Assembly (NCBI RefSeq): GCF_003351225.1
Contig: NZ_QQSY01000005.1
Coordinates: 204,741-268,740, forward strand
DNA length: 64,000 nt
Direction of reading: 5' to 3'
Source of the DNA: Dyella solisilvae
Lineage (GTDB): Bacteria; Pseudomonadota; Gammaproteobacteria; Xanthomonadales; Rhodanobacteraceae
In this document: piece by piece, positions 8,966 to 17,808 of the stretch
Numbering within the stretch: position 1 is the first letter of the stretch
Layout of the letters: the number at the start of each line of letters is the position of its first letter
Made by a program: the position numbers and the translations under genes
Notes under the pieces: generated by a model
The model's input: only the letters and a program-made list of their open reading frames with translations
Told to the model about the DNA's origin: nothing
Database searches by the model: none

Positions 8966-10396
8966 ATGCTCGCCAAAAGTTATCCGTACTACCTCGCCAA
9001 CCAGCCGCAGACCTCGAAGGAAATGATGGATGTGCTGGACAAGTACAGCGGCAAGGTCGCCACGCGCGTGGCCGTGCCCGACGCCAAGGCCACCGAGAAA
9101 GCCATCGCCGCCGCGGTGAAGGCAACGGGGCCGATGCGCGAGTTCAAGCCGTGGGCGCGCCAGCAGGTGCTGCAACACTGCGCGCAACGCTTTGCCGAGC
9201 GCCGCGAGGAACTGGCGTATGCGCTGTGCGTGGAGGCCGGCAAGCCGATCAAGGACTCCGATGGCGAAGTCACCCGCCTGATCGAAACCTTCCGCATTGC
9301 CGCCGAGGAAGCGGTGCGCGTCAACGGCGAAACCATCAACCTCGAACTCGCCAAGCGCCTGGACGGCTACCACGGTTACACCAAGCGCGTGCCGCTGGGC
9401 CCGGTCTCTTTCATCACGCCGTTCAACTTCCCGCTCAACCTGGTGGCGCACAAGGTCGCGCCGGCGATCGCGGCGGGGTGCCCGTTCGTGCTCAAGCCGG
9501 CCGAGCGCACGCCGATCGGCGCGCTGATCATCGGCGAAGTGCTGGCCGAGACCGACTTGCCCAAGGGCGCATTCTCGGTGCTGACGCTGGACGGCAAGCA
9601 CGCCAACCCGCTGGTGGAAGATCCGCGCTTCAAGCTGCTGTCCTTCACCGGCAGCCAGATCGGCTGGGATCTCAAGACCCGCGCCGGGCACAAGAAGGTG
9701 ACGCTGGAGCTGGGCGGCAACGCCGCGTGCATTGTCGATGCCGACCAGGAGCCGCACCTGGACCGCGTGATCGACCGCCTGGTGTTCGGCGCCTTCTACC
9801 AGTCCGGCCAGAGTTGCATCAGCGTGCAGCGCATCTACGTGCATGAGTCGCTGTACGACGAACTGAAGAAGCGCCTGGTCGCCGCGGTGAAGAAGCTCAA
9901 GGCGGGCGACCCGAAGAAAAAGGACACCTTCCTCGGCCCGATGATCGACGAGGCCGCCGCCGAACGCCTGGAGGGCTGGATCGAGGAGGCGCGCAAGGGC
10001 GGCGGCAAGATCCTGTGCGGCGGCAAGCGCAAGGGCGCCATGCTCGAGGCCACGTTGATGGAAAACGTGCCGACCAGCGCCAAGGCGCATCGCCAGGAAG
10101 CATTCGGCCCGTTCGCCCTGCTGGCTCCGTTCAAGAGCTTCGACAAGGTGGTGGCTATGGTCAACGACTCCGACTACGGGCTGCAGGCCGGCATCTTCAC
10201 CGACAGCCTTGCCCATGCCATGCGCGCCTGGAACGAGCTGGAGCAAGGCGGCGTGGTGGTCAACGACGTCCCCAGCTTCCGCGTGGACAACATGCCCTAT
10301 GGCGGCCTGAAGCTGTCCGGCATCGGTCGCGAAGGCGTGCGCTGCGCGATCGAGGACATGACCGAGATTCGCCTGATGGTGATGCGCGAGCTGTAA
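8966..10396 (+). CDS. NAD(P)-dependent aldehyde dehydrogenase family protein
   Basis: 476 residues, full length for the ALDH superfamily, with GGAG upstream of the ATG. Catalytic residues are in place: the oxyanion Asn in PFNFPLN, E248 in LELGGNA and nucleophile C284 in GQSCISVQR, plus the cofactor loop SFTGSQIGWD and the closing motif MPYGGLKLSGIGREG. It oxidises an aldehyde to the acid using NAD(P)+ in the cytosol. Its overall look is of the lactaldehyde/glyceraldehyde-3-phosphate branch rather than betaine aldehyde dehydrogenases, but the substrate is not readable. It follows the acetolactate-synthase-like gene after 15 nt, almost certainly one operon, so it probably processes an aldehyde linked to that ThDP enzyme. 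Confidence 0.92.
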   Translation: MLAKSYPYYLANQPQTSKEMMDVLDKYSGKVATRVAVPDAKATEKAIAAAVKATGPMREFKPWARQQVLQHCAQRFAERREELAYALCVEAGKPIKDSDGEVTRLIETFRIAAEEAVRVNGETINLELAKRLDGYHGYTKRVPLGPVSFITPFNFPLNLVAHKVAPAIAAGCPFVLKPAERTPIGALIIGEVLAETDLPKGAFSVLTLDGKHANPLVEDPRFKLLSFTGSQIGWDLKTRAGHKKVTLELGGNAACIVDADQEPHLDRVIDRLVFGAFYQSGQSCISVQRIYVHESLYDELKKRLVAAVKKLKAGDPKKKDTFLGPMIDEAAAERLEGWIEEARKGGGKILCGGKRKGAMLEATLMENVPTSAKAHRQEAFGPFALLAPFKSFDKVVAMVNDSDYGLQAGIFTDSLAHAMRAWNELEQGGVVVNDVPSFRVDNMPYGGLKLSGIGREGVRCAIEDMTEIRLMVMREL

Positions 10397-10412
10397 GCCG
10401 GCGTGGGTATCA

Positions 10413-10438
10413 CCGCCACGCGCAGGGCGCCGTGGCGG
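10413..10438 (+). terminator. Hairpin after the ThDP enzyme/aldehyde dehydrogenase operon
   Basis: CCGCCACG and CGTGGCGG (8-bp perfect stem, 10-nt loop) start 17 nt after the aldehyde dehydrogenase stop codon. No T tract follows, so this is a candidate terminator only. Confidence 0.45.
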
Positions 10439-10513
10439 CTCTCCGCGCAGGCTGTCATGTAGCTGTCTTGCACCGGTGTTTTGCTTCACGTGGGCAGACC
10501 TTGAGGGCACGTC

Positions 10514-12106
10514 ATGCAGACCGAAGCCGCTGTCGCCACTGCCACTACCACCGGCCAGTCCCAGGCCAGCGGGCGCCTCTTCGCCCTGCTGTTTGGGATC
10601 ATCCTGCTGATCGGCGGCGTCTACGCCGGCCTGCACCTGGTGCAGGACCTGTCCGGCGTACGCGCCCATTCGATCACGCCGTTCGTCCTGCTCGGCGTCG
10701 CGCTGCTGATCGCGCTGGGCTTCGAGTTCGTCAACGGCTTCCACGACACCGCCAACGCCGTGGCCACCGTGATCTACACCAACGCCATGCCGCCCAACCT
10801 GGCGGTGATCTGGTCGGGCACGTTCAACTTCCTCGGCGTGCTCACGTCATCGGGCGCGGTGGCTTTCACCGTGGTGTCGCTGTTGCCGGTGGAACTGATC
10901 CTTCAGGTGGGCAGCCAGGCCGGTTTCGCCATGGTCTTCGCCCTGCTGTTGGCGGCGATCGTGTGGAACCTCGGCACCTGGTACTTCGGCCTGCCCAATT
11001 CCTCCTCGCATACGCTGATCGGCTCGATCATTGGCGTGGGCCTGGCGAACCAGTTGATCTCCACCAGCGGCGGCACCAGCGGCGTGAACTGGGACGCAGC
11101 GATCGGCGTGTTCAGGGGCCTGATCTTTTCGCCGATCGCCGGCTTCCTGCTGGCCGGCCTGCTGATGTTGATACTGAAGGCGGTGGTGAGGATTCCGGCG
11201 CTGTATCGCGCCCCCGAAGGCAAGCTGCCGCCGCCGTGGCCCATCCGCGCGCTGCTGGTGCTCACCTGCACCGGCGTGAGCTTCAAGCACGGTTCCAACG
11301 ACGGCCAGAAGGGCATGGGCCTGATCATGCTGATCCTGATCGGCACCGTGCCGACCGCCTATGCGCTCAACGGCGCGGTAGCGGGCAGCCAGGTGAAGAC
11401 CTTCCACCAGGTGTCGGTGGAGGCGCGGCAGGTGCTCACCGATCTCGGCGCCACCACCTCGCCCGTCGGCGGCGATCCGCGCGACCAGATCACCGAAGCG
11501 CTGCGCCAACGCCAGCTGCTGCCGAGCACGGTCCCCGCACTCGCCGCGCTGATCGGCGAGATCGACCATCAGGTCGGCAATCGCCCCTCGTTGCGCTCGG
11601 TGCCGCCGGATCAGATGGGCAACGTGCGCAATGACATTTACCTGGTCACCACGGCGATCCCGCTGGTGCTGGCCAAGCCCGACCTGACCAAGCAGCAGAC
11701 CGCCACGCTGACCAGCTGGCGCGGCCTGGGCACCCTGGCGACCCAGTTCATCCCGCCGTGGGTGAAGGTGGCGGTGGCGCTCGCGCTGGGCCTGGGCACG
11801 ATGGTGGGCTGGAAGCGCATCGTGGTCACCGTGGGCGAGAAGATCGGCAAGGAACACCTTACCTACGCCCAGGGCGCGTCAGCCGAGTTCGTGGCGATGG
11901 GCCTGATCCAGGCCGCGGACATGTACCACCTGCCCGTCAGCACCACCCACGTGCTCACCTCGGGCGTGGCCGGCACCATGGCGGCGAACGGTTCAGGCTT
12001 GCAATGGGCCACCGTGCGCAACCTGCTGATGGCCTGGGTGCTCACCCTGCCCGCCTCGATCCTGCTAGCCGGCGGCCTCTACATGGTCCTCCGCCACCTC
12101 TTTTGA
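10514..12106 (+). CDS. PiT-family inorganic phosphate transporter
   Basis: 530-residue polytopic inner-membrane protein, GAGGG upstream. Both PiT signature repeats are visible: GFEFVNGFHDTANAVAT in the first half and SFKHGSNDGQKGMGLIM in the second, with PNSSSHTLIG and LPVSTTHVLTSG as the paired re-entrant motifs. PiT carriers import phosphate (as metal-phosphate) with protons or sodium at low affinity. A hydrophilic insert of about 130 residues (roughly 295-425) sits between the second signature and the last helices, as in bacterial PitA/PitB proteins. No pit accessory protein (DUF47/PhoU-like) is adjacent. The gene stands alone between the ALDH operon and the TraB-like gene. Confidence 0.93.
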   Translation: MQTEAAVATATTTGQSQASGRLFALLFGIILLIGGVYAGLHLVQDLSGVRAHSITPFVLLGVALLIALGFEFVNGFHDTANAVATVIYTNAMPPNLAVIWSGTFNFLGVLTSSGAVAFTVVSLLPVELILQVGSQAGFAMVFALLLAAIVWNLGTWYFGLPNSSSHTLIGSIIGVGLANQLISTSGGTSGVNWDAAIGVFRGLIFSPIAGFLLAGLLMLILKAVVRIPALYRAPEGKLPPPWPIRALLVLTCTGVSFKHGSNDGQKGMGLIMLILIGTVPTAYALNGAVAGSQVKTFHQVSVEARQVLTDLGATTSPVGGDPRDQITEALRQRQLLPSTVPALAALIGEIDHQVGNRPSLRSVPPDQMGNVRNDIYLVTTAIPLVLAKPDLTKQQTATLTSWRGLGTLATQFIPPWVKVAVALALGLGTMVGWKRIVVTVGEKIGKEHLTYAQGASAEFVAMGLIQAADMYHLPVSTTHVLTSGVAGTMAANGSGLQWATVRNLLMAWVLTLPASILLAGGLYMVLRHLF

Positions 12107-12273
12107 GCGTTATCACCAGGGGCGGGCGGCGCCTGTCCCCGAGGCGGAAGCAAGGGCCTCCGCGGCCAGCCTTCACTCGCCATATATGGCGTGACGGCCA
12201 TGGGTGTTGTTCAATCATGCGGGCCCGCCGCGTCGGGCCGAAGCCGTCGCGTCCCCCTCATGGAGCTTCCCGG

Positions 12274-13308
12274 ATGCACGCAAAGACCGCAGTTTTCCTT
12301 GGGACGCTGCTGATCGCCGCCCACGCCTCGGCGCAATCCAGCAGCCCGCCCACCACCGCCCAACAGGTTCCGGCCAGCGCCGCGACTGCCGTGCAGTTGC
12401 AGACGGTGACCGTGCACGGGGAGTTGCCCGGGCCGGCATTGTGGGAGGTGCGGCGGGGCGATCACATCATGTGGGTGATCGGCACGCTGTCGCCGCTGCC
12501 CAAGGACGCCGACTGGCAGTGGAACACACTGGAGCAGGCGCTCGCCCGCTCCACCGAACTGCTGGAAGCGCCGTCGGCGCACCTGAAGATGCCGACCAGC
12601 CTGTATTCGCGCCTCGCCTTGCAGCCGGCTGCGAAACTCAATCCAGGCGGCGCCACCTTGCGCGATCTGTTGCCGCCGGAGATGTACGCGCGCTGGGAAG
12701 CCGTCAGGCATCAGTATCTGGGCGATGACGACGCGCTTGAATACATGCGCCCGATCGTGGTGGCCGAACAGCTCTACTTCAAGGCGCTCAAGGCCAATGG
12801 CCTGACCGCCGAAACCGACGTAGAAGGCATGGTGGAAAAGCTGGCCCACCGGCACGGTACCCGCGTGATCGGCGTGCGCTACGAGCAGGTCATAAGCCAC
12901 GCTCCCGGCCTGACCCAGGGCGCCGATCAGGCACAGAAGCAGGGCATCGCCTGTCTCGACGAAACCATGCACATGGTCGAGCACGACATGCCCACGCTCA
13001 CCCAGCGCGCCAATGCCTGGGCCACTGGTGACATGAAGACGCTGCAGGAGCTGATGCAGGGCACGAATTACGAGCCCTGCGTGGTGGCCGCCATCAACGG
13101 CGACTTCGAGCACCAGCTCAACATCCCCGACCTGCCGAAGCGCATCGAGGCCACCTGGTTCCAGGCCGCGCAGCAAGCGATGACCCGCAACAAGCGCACC
13201 GTGGCGATCCTCACCATGGACCAGCTGATGTCACCGGATGGCTATCTGGCCCGGCTCAAGTCGCTGGGTTACATCGTGAGGGCGCCGGAGGGTGTGGTGG
13301 TGCCTTGA
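12274..13308 (+). CDS. Secreted TraB/GumN family protein
   Basis: 344 residues from the ATG at 12274 (GGAG 8 nt upstream); an N-terminal signal peptide (KTAVFLGTLLIAAHASA) supports this start over upstream in-frame codons. The mature part begins with the TraB/GumN hallmark LWEVRRGDHIMWVIGTLSPLP, and the GTRVIGVRYEQV and RNKRTVAIL segments match the rest of the fold. The superfamily (Tiki/TraB/EreA/ChaN clan) has metalloprotease-like members, but bacterial GumN-type proteins have no settled function; gumN sits in the Xanthomonas gum cluster without being essential for xanthan. Expected location is periplasmic. No operon partner is evident. Confidence 0.85.
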   Translation: MHAKTAVFLGTLLIAAHASAQSSSPPTTAQQVPASAATAVQLQTVTVHGELPGPALWEVRRGDHIMWVIGTLSPLPKDADWQWNTLEQALARSTELLEAPSAHLKMPTSLYSRLALQPAAKLNPGGATLRDLLPPEMYARWEAVRHQYLGDDDALEYMRPIVVAEQLYFKALKANGLTAETDVEGMVEKLAHRHGTRVIGVRYEQVISHAPGLTQGADQAQKQGIACLDETMHMVEHDMPTLTQRANAWATGDMKTLQELMQGTNYEPCVVAAINGDFEHQLNIPDLPKRIEATWFQAAQQAMTRNKRTVAILTMDQLMSPDGYLARLKSLGYIVRAPEGVVVP

Positions 13309-13404
13309 CGTACGTGCTTGGGTGGCGCTCGCTGTGATCGGCGCTGGCGGGACCGCGAGCCCAAAGCCCCAATAGGTCAACCTCGACACTCCATTTCGCC
13401 GGCC

Positions 13405-13736
13405 GTCAGCCCGCAAGCGCGGGGATCCAGCGACTTCCAGGCGTTCAAGAGCAAAGGCACTGGATCCCTGCTTTCGCAGGGATGACGAATGTGTAGAGGC
13501 GATTCAGCTTCACGCCATGCAACTTAGCCAGATCTGCCTTAGACGGGGCGACGCCGCCCGTGTTCACGCCATACACCTTCGCCGAACCTGGGCTGGATGA
13601 GGCGACGCTGCCGGTGTGGCTGTACTGCAAGCGTCTTCGAATACCACAACGTCATTCCCGCGAAAGCGGGAATCCAGCGACTTTGGGTCCATTGGGAGCA
13701 AAGGCGCCGCAATCTGCGCCCCCTCAGGGGGGCGCA
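13405..13736. repeat. Cluster of REP-like palindromic elements
   Basis: At least four palindromes lie in this 332-bp stretch. At 13651-13675 the element GTCATTCCCGCGAAAGCGGG has an 8-bp stem with a GAAA loop; 13462-13486 is the same in reverse orientation with stem ATCCCTGC/GCAGGGAT; 13405-13428 is a decayed form; 13715-13736 has stem TGCGCCCCC/GGGGGCGCA. TGACGAATGTG or close forms adjoin two of them, and GTCGCTGGAT or its complement adjoins the others. This is the organisation of proteobacterial REP/BIME repeats, which are spread by RAYT transposases; none is in the window. They lie between two convergent genes and are interleaved with duplicated gene-end fragments. Confidence 0.8.
13509..13624 (-). 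pseudogene. Two decayed extra copies of the S10 peptidase 3' end
   Basis: Read on the minus strand, 13563-13624 encodes YSHTGSVASSSPGSAKVYGVN and 13509-13562 encodes GGVAPSKADLAKLHGVK. Both resemble the true C-terminus of the adjacent peptidase, YSRPGSASSFKADAATLYGVK (about 13766-13828). The DNA shares TTCACGCCATAC/GC at the gene end. The outer copy is followed by TGACGAATGTG and a REP element, the same junction seen after the real stop codon. They therefore look like tandem duplications of a [gene end + REP] unit that have since diverged. They might be translated only if read-through or an independent start exists; I treat them as remnants. Confidence 0.7.
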
Positions 13737-13762
13737 AGAATGACGAATGTGCGGCGACGGAT

Positions 13763-15325
13763 TTACTTCACGCCATACAGCGTCGCCGCATCCGCCTTGA
13801 ACGACGAGGCGCTGCCGGGACGGCTGTAGAACATGTGGCCCCCCGGGTACACCGACAGCTTCACGCGCTGCGACTGGCCAAATGTCGGCATCTGGTCGAT
13901 GATCAGGCGCGAGGTGAAGTACGGGCACGACAGGTCGTTGTAGCCGTGCACGATCAGCACCTTCATGTTCGGGTCGTTGCCGATGGCCTTGCGCAGGTCG
14001 GCGACCGGCTTGTCGTCCGCGTTGCCGCGATCCCAGGCCTTGTTGACCGCGTACGACAGCGCCTCGTAGTGCGCATCGGTCTGCCAGCCCACCTCGCGTG
14101 TGACGAAGTCCACCATCGCGCTGGTGGTCGGCGCCAGCAGCGCATCGAGGATCGGATCGCCCGACTGGCGCTCGGCCGAGCCCGGGAACGGATCGAACGC
14201 GGTGACGTTGGAGTCGTACACGCTGCCGATCTTCTTGTCGGCGCGATGCACTTCGCGCAGGTAGGAGCCGATGTCCACGCGGCCATCCAGCTTCGACACC
14301 ACCGACGGCTCGAGGCCGGTGTAGCTCGACACCTTCTGCACGATGCGGCTGATCGCGCCGGGATCGGAGCGGCCAGCGAGGAAGTCGGTGACGAACTGCG
14401 TGCGCACGTAGTTCTCCACGTCGGCCATCGCCGCCGGGCTCAGCCGGCCCTGGCCTTCCAGGTGCGCCGCCGTCATCGACGGCAGGTTGATCATCCACGG
14501 CAGCGGCGACAGCGCATCGCCGTCGCCGATGGCGGCCGGATCGAGATACGGCGACACCATCACCAGGCCGTTCACGCCGACGCCCATCTTGGTCTGCAGC
14601 GCATAAGCGATGCGCGGCGCGCGATAGCCGCCGTAGCTCTCGCCCATCACGTACTTGGGCGCGCGCAGGCGGCCATGCTTGACCAGCCAGTCGTAGACCA
14701 CGCGCGAGAGGTACTTGATGTCCGCCTCGGTCGAGTAGAAGTCCTTCTTGGTCTGCTCCTCATCCTCCAGCGAGCGCGAGAAGCCGGTGCCCACCGGATC
14801 GATGAACACCAGGTCGCTCATGTCGAGCCAGGTGTTGGGGTTGTCCTTGGTGACCGCGGCATCGGATGGCGCGTCGCCATCCACGCCGAACTGGATGCGC
14901 TTGGGACCGATGGCGCCCATGTTGAGGTACACCGACGACGCGCCGGGACCGCCATTGAAGGCGAACGTCACCGGGCGGTGCGGATCGTTGCCGGACACCG
15001 TATAGGCCGTGTAGACCACGTCGGCGATCTTCTTGCCCTTGGCGTCGCGCACCGGGATGGTGCCAACCGTCGCCTCATAGGACAGCGTGCGGCCACCCAC
15101 GCGTACGCTCTGCTTGATGGTCTTGTCCGCCGGCAGGGGCGGCAGCTCCGCATCGGGCTTCTTGTCGGCGGCGGCATCGGCCGCCGGCTTGGCGTCCTTG
15201 GCCGCGGCAGCCGCGGCGGTCGACCACGGGGCCAGCGCCAATCCGGCCACCAGCATGGCCGCACACCAGGCGGCGCATCGGCCGGCGCGGGCTACACGAG
15301 CACGAGCAGGTACATCACGATTCAT
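13763..15325 (-). CDS. Secreted S10 family serine carboxypeptidase-like peptidase
   Basis: 520 residues from the ATG at 15325; the N-terminus (Arg-rich start then AAWCAAMLVAGLALA and a run of Ala) is a signal peptide, followed by an Ala/Lys/Asp-rich linker to about residue 70. The S10 triad is intact: S230 in GESYGGY, D464 in GYNDLSCPY and H497 in GGHMFYS; the oxyanion motif NGGPGASS and the DPVGTGFS loop are also present. Family members release C-terminal residues or act as acylhydrolases; Gram-negative versions are periplasmic or outer-membrane peptidases. It is convergent with the TraB/GumN gene. Its final roughly 20 codons exist in two further decayed copies just downstream. Confidence 0.93.
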   Translation of the reverse strand: MNRDVPARARVARAGRCAAWCAAMLVAGLALAPWSTAAAAAAKDAKPAADAAADKKPDAELPPLPADKTIKQSVRVGGRTLSYEATVGTIPVRDAKGKKIADVVYTAYTVSGNDPHRPVTFAFNGGPGASSVYLNMGAIGPKRIQFGVDGDAPSDAAVTKDNPNTWLDMSDLVFIDPVGTGFSRSLEDEEQTKKDFYSTEADIKYLSRVVYDWLVKHGRLRAPKYVMGESYGGYRAPRIAYALQTKMGVGVNGLVMVSPYLDPAAIGDGDALSPLPWMINLPSMTAAHLEGQGRLSPAAMADVENYVRTQFVTDFLAGRSDPGAISRIVQKVSSYTGLEPSVVSKLDGRVDIGSYLREVHRADKKIGSVYDSNVTAFDPFPGSAERQSGDPILDALLAPTTSAMVDFVTREVGWQTDAHYEALSYAVNKAWDRGNADDKPVADLRKAIGNDPNMKVLIVHGYNDLSCPYFTSRLIIDQMPTFGQSQRVKLSVYPGGHMFYSRPGSASSFKADAATLYGVK

Positions 15326-15541
15326 CAGGCATCTCACACAAAGGCAGTTCAACGGAAAGCGATGGACGCCCCGGCGCGCGCCACTCCCCTGCTCTACGTG
15401 GGAACAGGCCAAGGGACGCCCGGGCGAACGCCAATAGATGCGGCACGGCCGACCCCACCACCAGTGCCGTTCGGCAGGGGTGACCGCCTCAGTCCTGCGA
15501 AATTGCTTGCGGCAGCTGGCGGCGCCCGGGTCCGAAAAGGC

Positions 15542-16384
15542 TCAGCGCCGCGTCGCCAGCACGCCATCCAGCGCCAGCTGCGCCTTGAAACCCGCCTTCT
15601 CCAGACGCGTCGCCACCTCGCGCGGAACGTCGCGGTCGCTGGTCAGCTTGTTGGGGCTGCCGGTGTAGTGGAACAGCCGTCCGCCACGCCGGAGCACGCG
15701 CGCCAGCTGGTTGTAGAACACCTGGGAGTAGAGCTCCCCCGCGATGCCGAAGCGCGGTGGGTCGTGCAGCAGTGCGTCCACCGAGGCGTCAGCGACCTGA
15801 GTGATGGCCTGCGACACGTCTGCGTGCGTCAGCTGCAGGCGACCGGCGTGGGCCGGATCGTCCGGGTCCGGCGACCACGGGTTGATCGTGCGCAACCACA
15901 GCACATCGGGATTCTTCTCGAACGACAGGACGCGCGCGACGCCGCCCTCGAGGCAGCAGGCAGCGAAGTAGCCAAGGCCGCCACAGGTGTCCAGCAGCAC
16001 CTTGCCGCGCGGCTCGACCAGCGCCACCTTGCGTCGCGCGTCCTCGAACGGCGACTCCTTCGACGTGGGCAGCATCTTGATGCCGTCGATCTCGAAGGTG
16101 GGCGCGCCCCATTCGGTGGGCACGAGCTTGATCAGCGATCCGGAAAAGCGCGACACCGGCGAGAATTCCTCACCATCCCAGTAGTAGATCGTGCGGTCCT
16201 TCAGCTTGTGCGGATAGGGATAGCGCAACCCTTTCCACTCCCATGCATCCGGCGCCAGCACGGCGTCGCCGCTGGAACGACCGAGGTCCAGGGAGCCGCG
16301 CCATGCGCCCTCGCCTGCATCGCGTGCAGCCAGCAGCGTGTCGAGAACGGGGCGCGTGAGCAACGGACCGGAATAGTGCGACAA
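15542..16384 (-). CDS. Class I SAM-dependent methyltransferase (COG2521-like)
   Basis: 280 residues, starting at a TTG (16384) preceded by AGGTGAGG. Residues 130-280 form a Rossmann methyltransferase: motif I LLDTCGGLGYFA, acidic loop FEKNPD, motif IV LLHDPPRFGIAGELYSQ and RRGGRLFHYTGSPNK. The DPPRF and AGELYS pattern is one I associate with COG2521, described as predicted archaeal methyltransferases and also found in some bacteria. The N-terminal 120 residues (YYWDGEEFSPVSRFSGSLIKLVPTEW) form an accessory region seen in that group. The substrate, perhaps RNA or protein, is unknown. The gene is monocistronic and divergent from the AI-2E-type permease. Confidence 0.75.
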   Translation of the reverse strand: MSHYSGPLLTRPVLDTLLAARDAGEGAWRGSLDLGRSSGDAVLAPDAWEWKGLRYPYPHKLKDRTIYYWDGEEFSPVSRFSGSLIKLVPTEWGAPTFEIDGIKMLPTSKESPFEDARRKVALVEPRGKVLLDTCGGLGYFAACCLEGGVARVLSFEKNPDVLWLRTINPWSPDPDDPAHAGRLQLTHADVSQAITQVADASVDALLHDPPRFGIAGELYSQVFYNQLARVLRRGGRLFHYTGSPNKLTSDRDVPREVATRLEKAGFKAQLALDGVLATRR

Positions 16385-16517
16385 GACGAAACCTCACCTG
16401 AAGCGGGGCCCATCAGGCGCCCAGCAAAGGTGTGAAGTTTAGCGTGCACGGGCGCCGCCACGGCACAAAGGCCCAAACGCGACACTCTCGCATTACCGCC
16501 GCGCACGTTAAGTAAAT

Positions 16518-16535
16518 CTACCGATGCACCGGTAG
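16518..16535. promoter_or_regulatory. Short inverted repeat upstream of the permease/efflux operon
   Basis: CTACCG-N6-CGGTAG lies 149 nt before the permease start and 134 nt before the divergent methyltransferase. It is a candidate operator by position and symmetry only. No matching regulator is encoded next to it. Confidence 0.25.
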
Positions 16536-16683
16536 GCCCCCCGACCTAAAATTTCGTGCGTCAAACACGCCACCCCGGCGGACTATCGAGGTGCTGGGTT
16601 CCCGGCGCCGGCCGGCATAGGCCACTCGACTACTTTGGCTTACTGCTCGGATATCTCTACTGCAACCAGCAAGGAGATCATCG

Positions 16684-17790
16684 ATGCTGTCTGCGCCGAT
16701 TACTGAAAAGAAACTCTCCCGCGGCATGCTTGACGTGCTGATTCGCGCGGGTCTCATCGTGATCCTCGCGGTCTCCTGCTTCCGGATCTTTTACCCGTTC
16801 GCCAACTTGATGGTGTGGTCGCTGATCCTGGCGGTGGCCCTGTACCCGCTGCACCTGCGCCTGCGAAAACACCTGGGCAACAAGGACGGACTGACGGCGA
16901 CGCTGCTTGTCGTCATCTCGCTCCTCGTCATCACCATTCCCACCTATCTGCTTGGCGTAGCCCTGGTCGACTCGATCGAGCACGGCATTGAAATCGTCAA
17001 GGGCGGCAGCTTGCGCATTCCTGCGCCTTCCGAGTCCGTGGCAAGTTGGCCGCTGATCGGCGGCAAGGTGTATGCGTTCTGGCAACAGGCCTCGACGGAC
17101 CTGACCGGCCTGCTGCAGACTTTCATGCCGCATCTGAAGGGTGTCGCGACGGGGCTGCTGGATGCCGCCACCGGCGTTGGCGCGGGCCTGCTTATCTTTT
17201 TCTTCGCCCTGATCATCTCGGGCATCTTCATGGCCTACGGCGAAGAGTCCAGGCACAGCGCCGAACAGATCGCCTCGCGCATCTTCGGCGCAGAAAGCGG
17301 CCCGAAGATCACCGATCTGTGTTCCGCGACCATCCGCGCGGTAGCCCAGGGCGTGGTCGGCATCGCCTTCATCCAGATGTTGCTGGTCGGCATCGGATTC
17401 GTGGCCAAGGGCATCCCCGGTGCAGGCCTGCTGGCGCTGGCCGTGCTGCTGCTGGGCATCATGCAGTTGCCGGCCACGCTGATCACCATCCCGGTGATCA
17501 TCTTCGTGTTCGCCACCGAAGGATTCACCGTCGGCGGGGTCGTGTTCGCCGTCTATGTCTTCGTGGCGGGCCTGGCGGACAACGTGCTCAAGCCGCTGCT
17601 GCTCGGTCGCGGCGTCGATGTGCCGATGCCAGTGGTGCTTATCGGCGCGCTCGGCGGCATGGTGACCGGCGGGGTAATCGGCCTGTTCATCGGCCCGGTA
17701 GTGCTGGCCGTCGGCTATCAACTGTTCTGGCGCTGGGTCGAGGACCAGCCGCACGCCGAGGCGCCGCCGGTCGAGCCGAAACAGCCCTGA
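16684..17790 (+). CDS. AI-2E/PerM family membrane transporter
   Basis: 368 residues, start at 16684 with AAGGAG nearby. Eight hydrophobic segments with a large central soluble region (about 95-140) fit the AI-2E (UPF0118/PerM/TqsA) family. Typical features include the FYPFANLMVWSLILAVALYPLH start and GVVGIAFIQMLLVGIGF. TqsA was proposed to export the quorum signal AI-2; other members are Na+/H+ antiporters or of unknown cargo, so the name says little about the substrate. It sits 18 nt upstream of a tripartite efflux operon and is probably co-transcribed with it, which suggests a function tied to export rather than signalling. Confidence 0.88.
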   Translation: MLSAPITEKKLSRGMLDVLIRAGLIVILAVSCFRIFYPFANLMVWSLILAVALYPLHLRLRKHLGNKDGLTATLLVVISLLVITIPTYLLGVALVDSIEHGIEIVKGGSLRIPAPSESVASWPLIGGKVYAFWQQASTDLTGLLQTFMPHLKGVATGLLDAATGVGAGLLIFFFALIISGIFMAYGEESRHSAEQIASRIFGAESGPKITDLCSATIRAVAQGVVGIAFIQMLLVGIGFVAKGIPGAGLLALAVLLLGIMQLPATLITIPVIIFVFATEGFTVGGVVFAVYVFVAGLADNVLKPLLLGRGVDVPMPVVLIGALGGMVTGGVIGLFIGPVVLAVGYQLFWRWVEDQPHAEAPPVEPKQP

Positions 17791-17808
17791 CGTCGTGGGA
17801 CACGTGCC

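Noticed and set aside
7043..10744. Uninterrupted 1,233-codon antisense frame over the ThDP enzyme and aldehyde dehydrogenase genes
   Set aside because: It is the reverse-strand shadow of GC-rich codons: rich in His, Gln, Arg and Ala, with no motif, ribosome site or domain, while the plus-strand genes are clearly real.
13405..13736. CRISPR-like array
   Set aside because: The repeats are inverted, unequal in spacing and carry gene-end fragments rather than spacers; they are REP-type elements.
13616..16435. 939-codon plus-strand frame opposite the S10 peptidase and the methyltransferase
   Set aside because: Antisense to two convincing genes; it also runs through REP elements.
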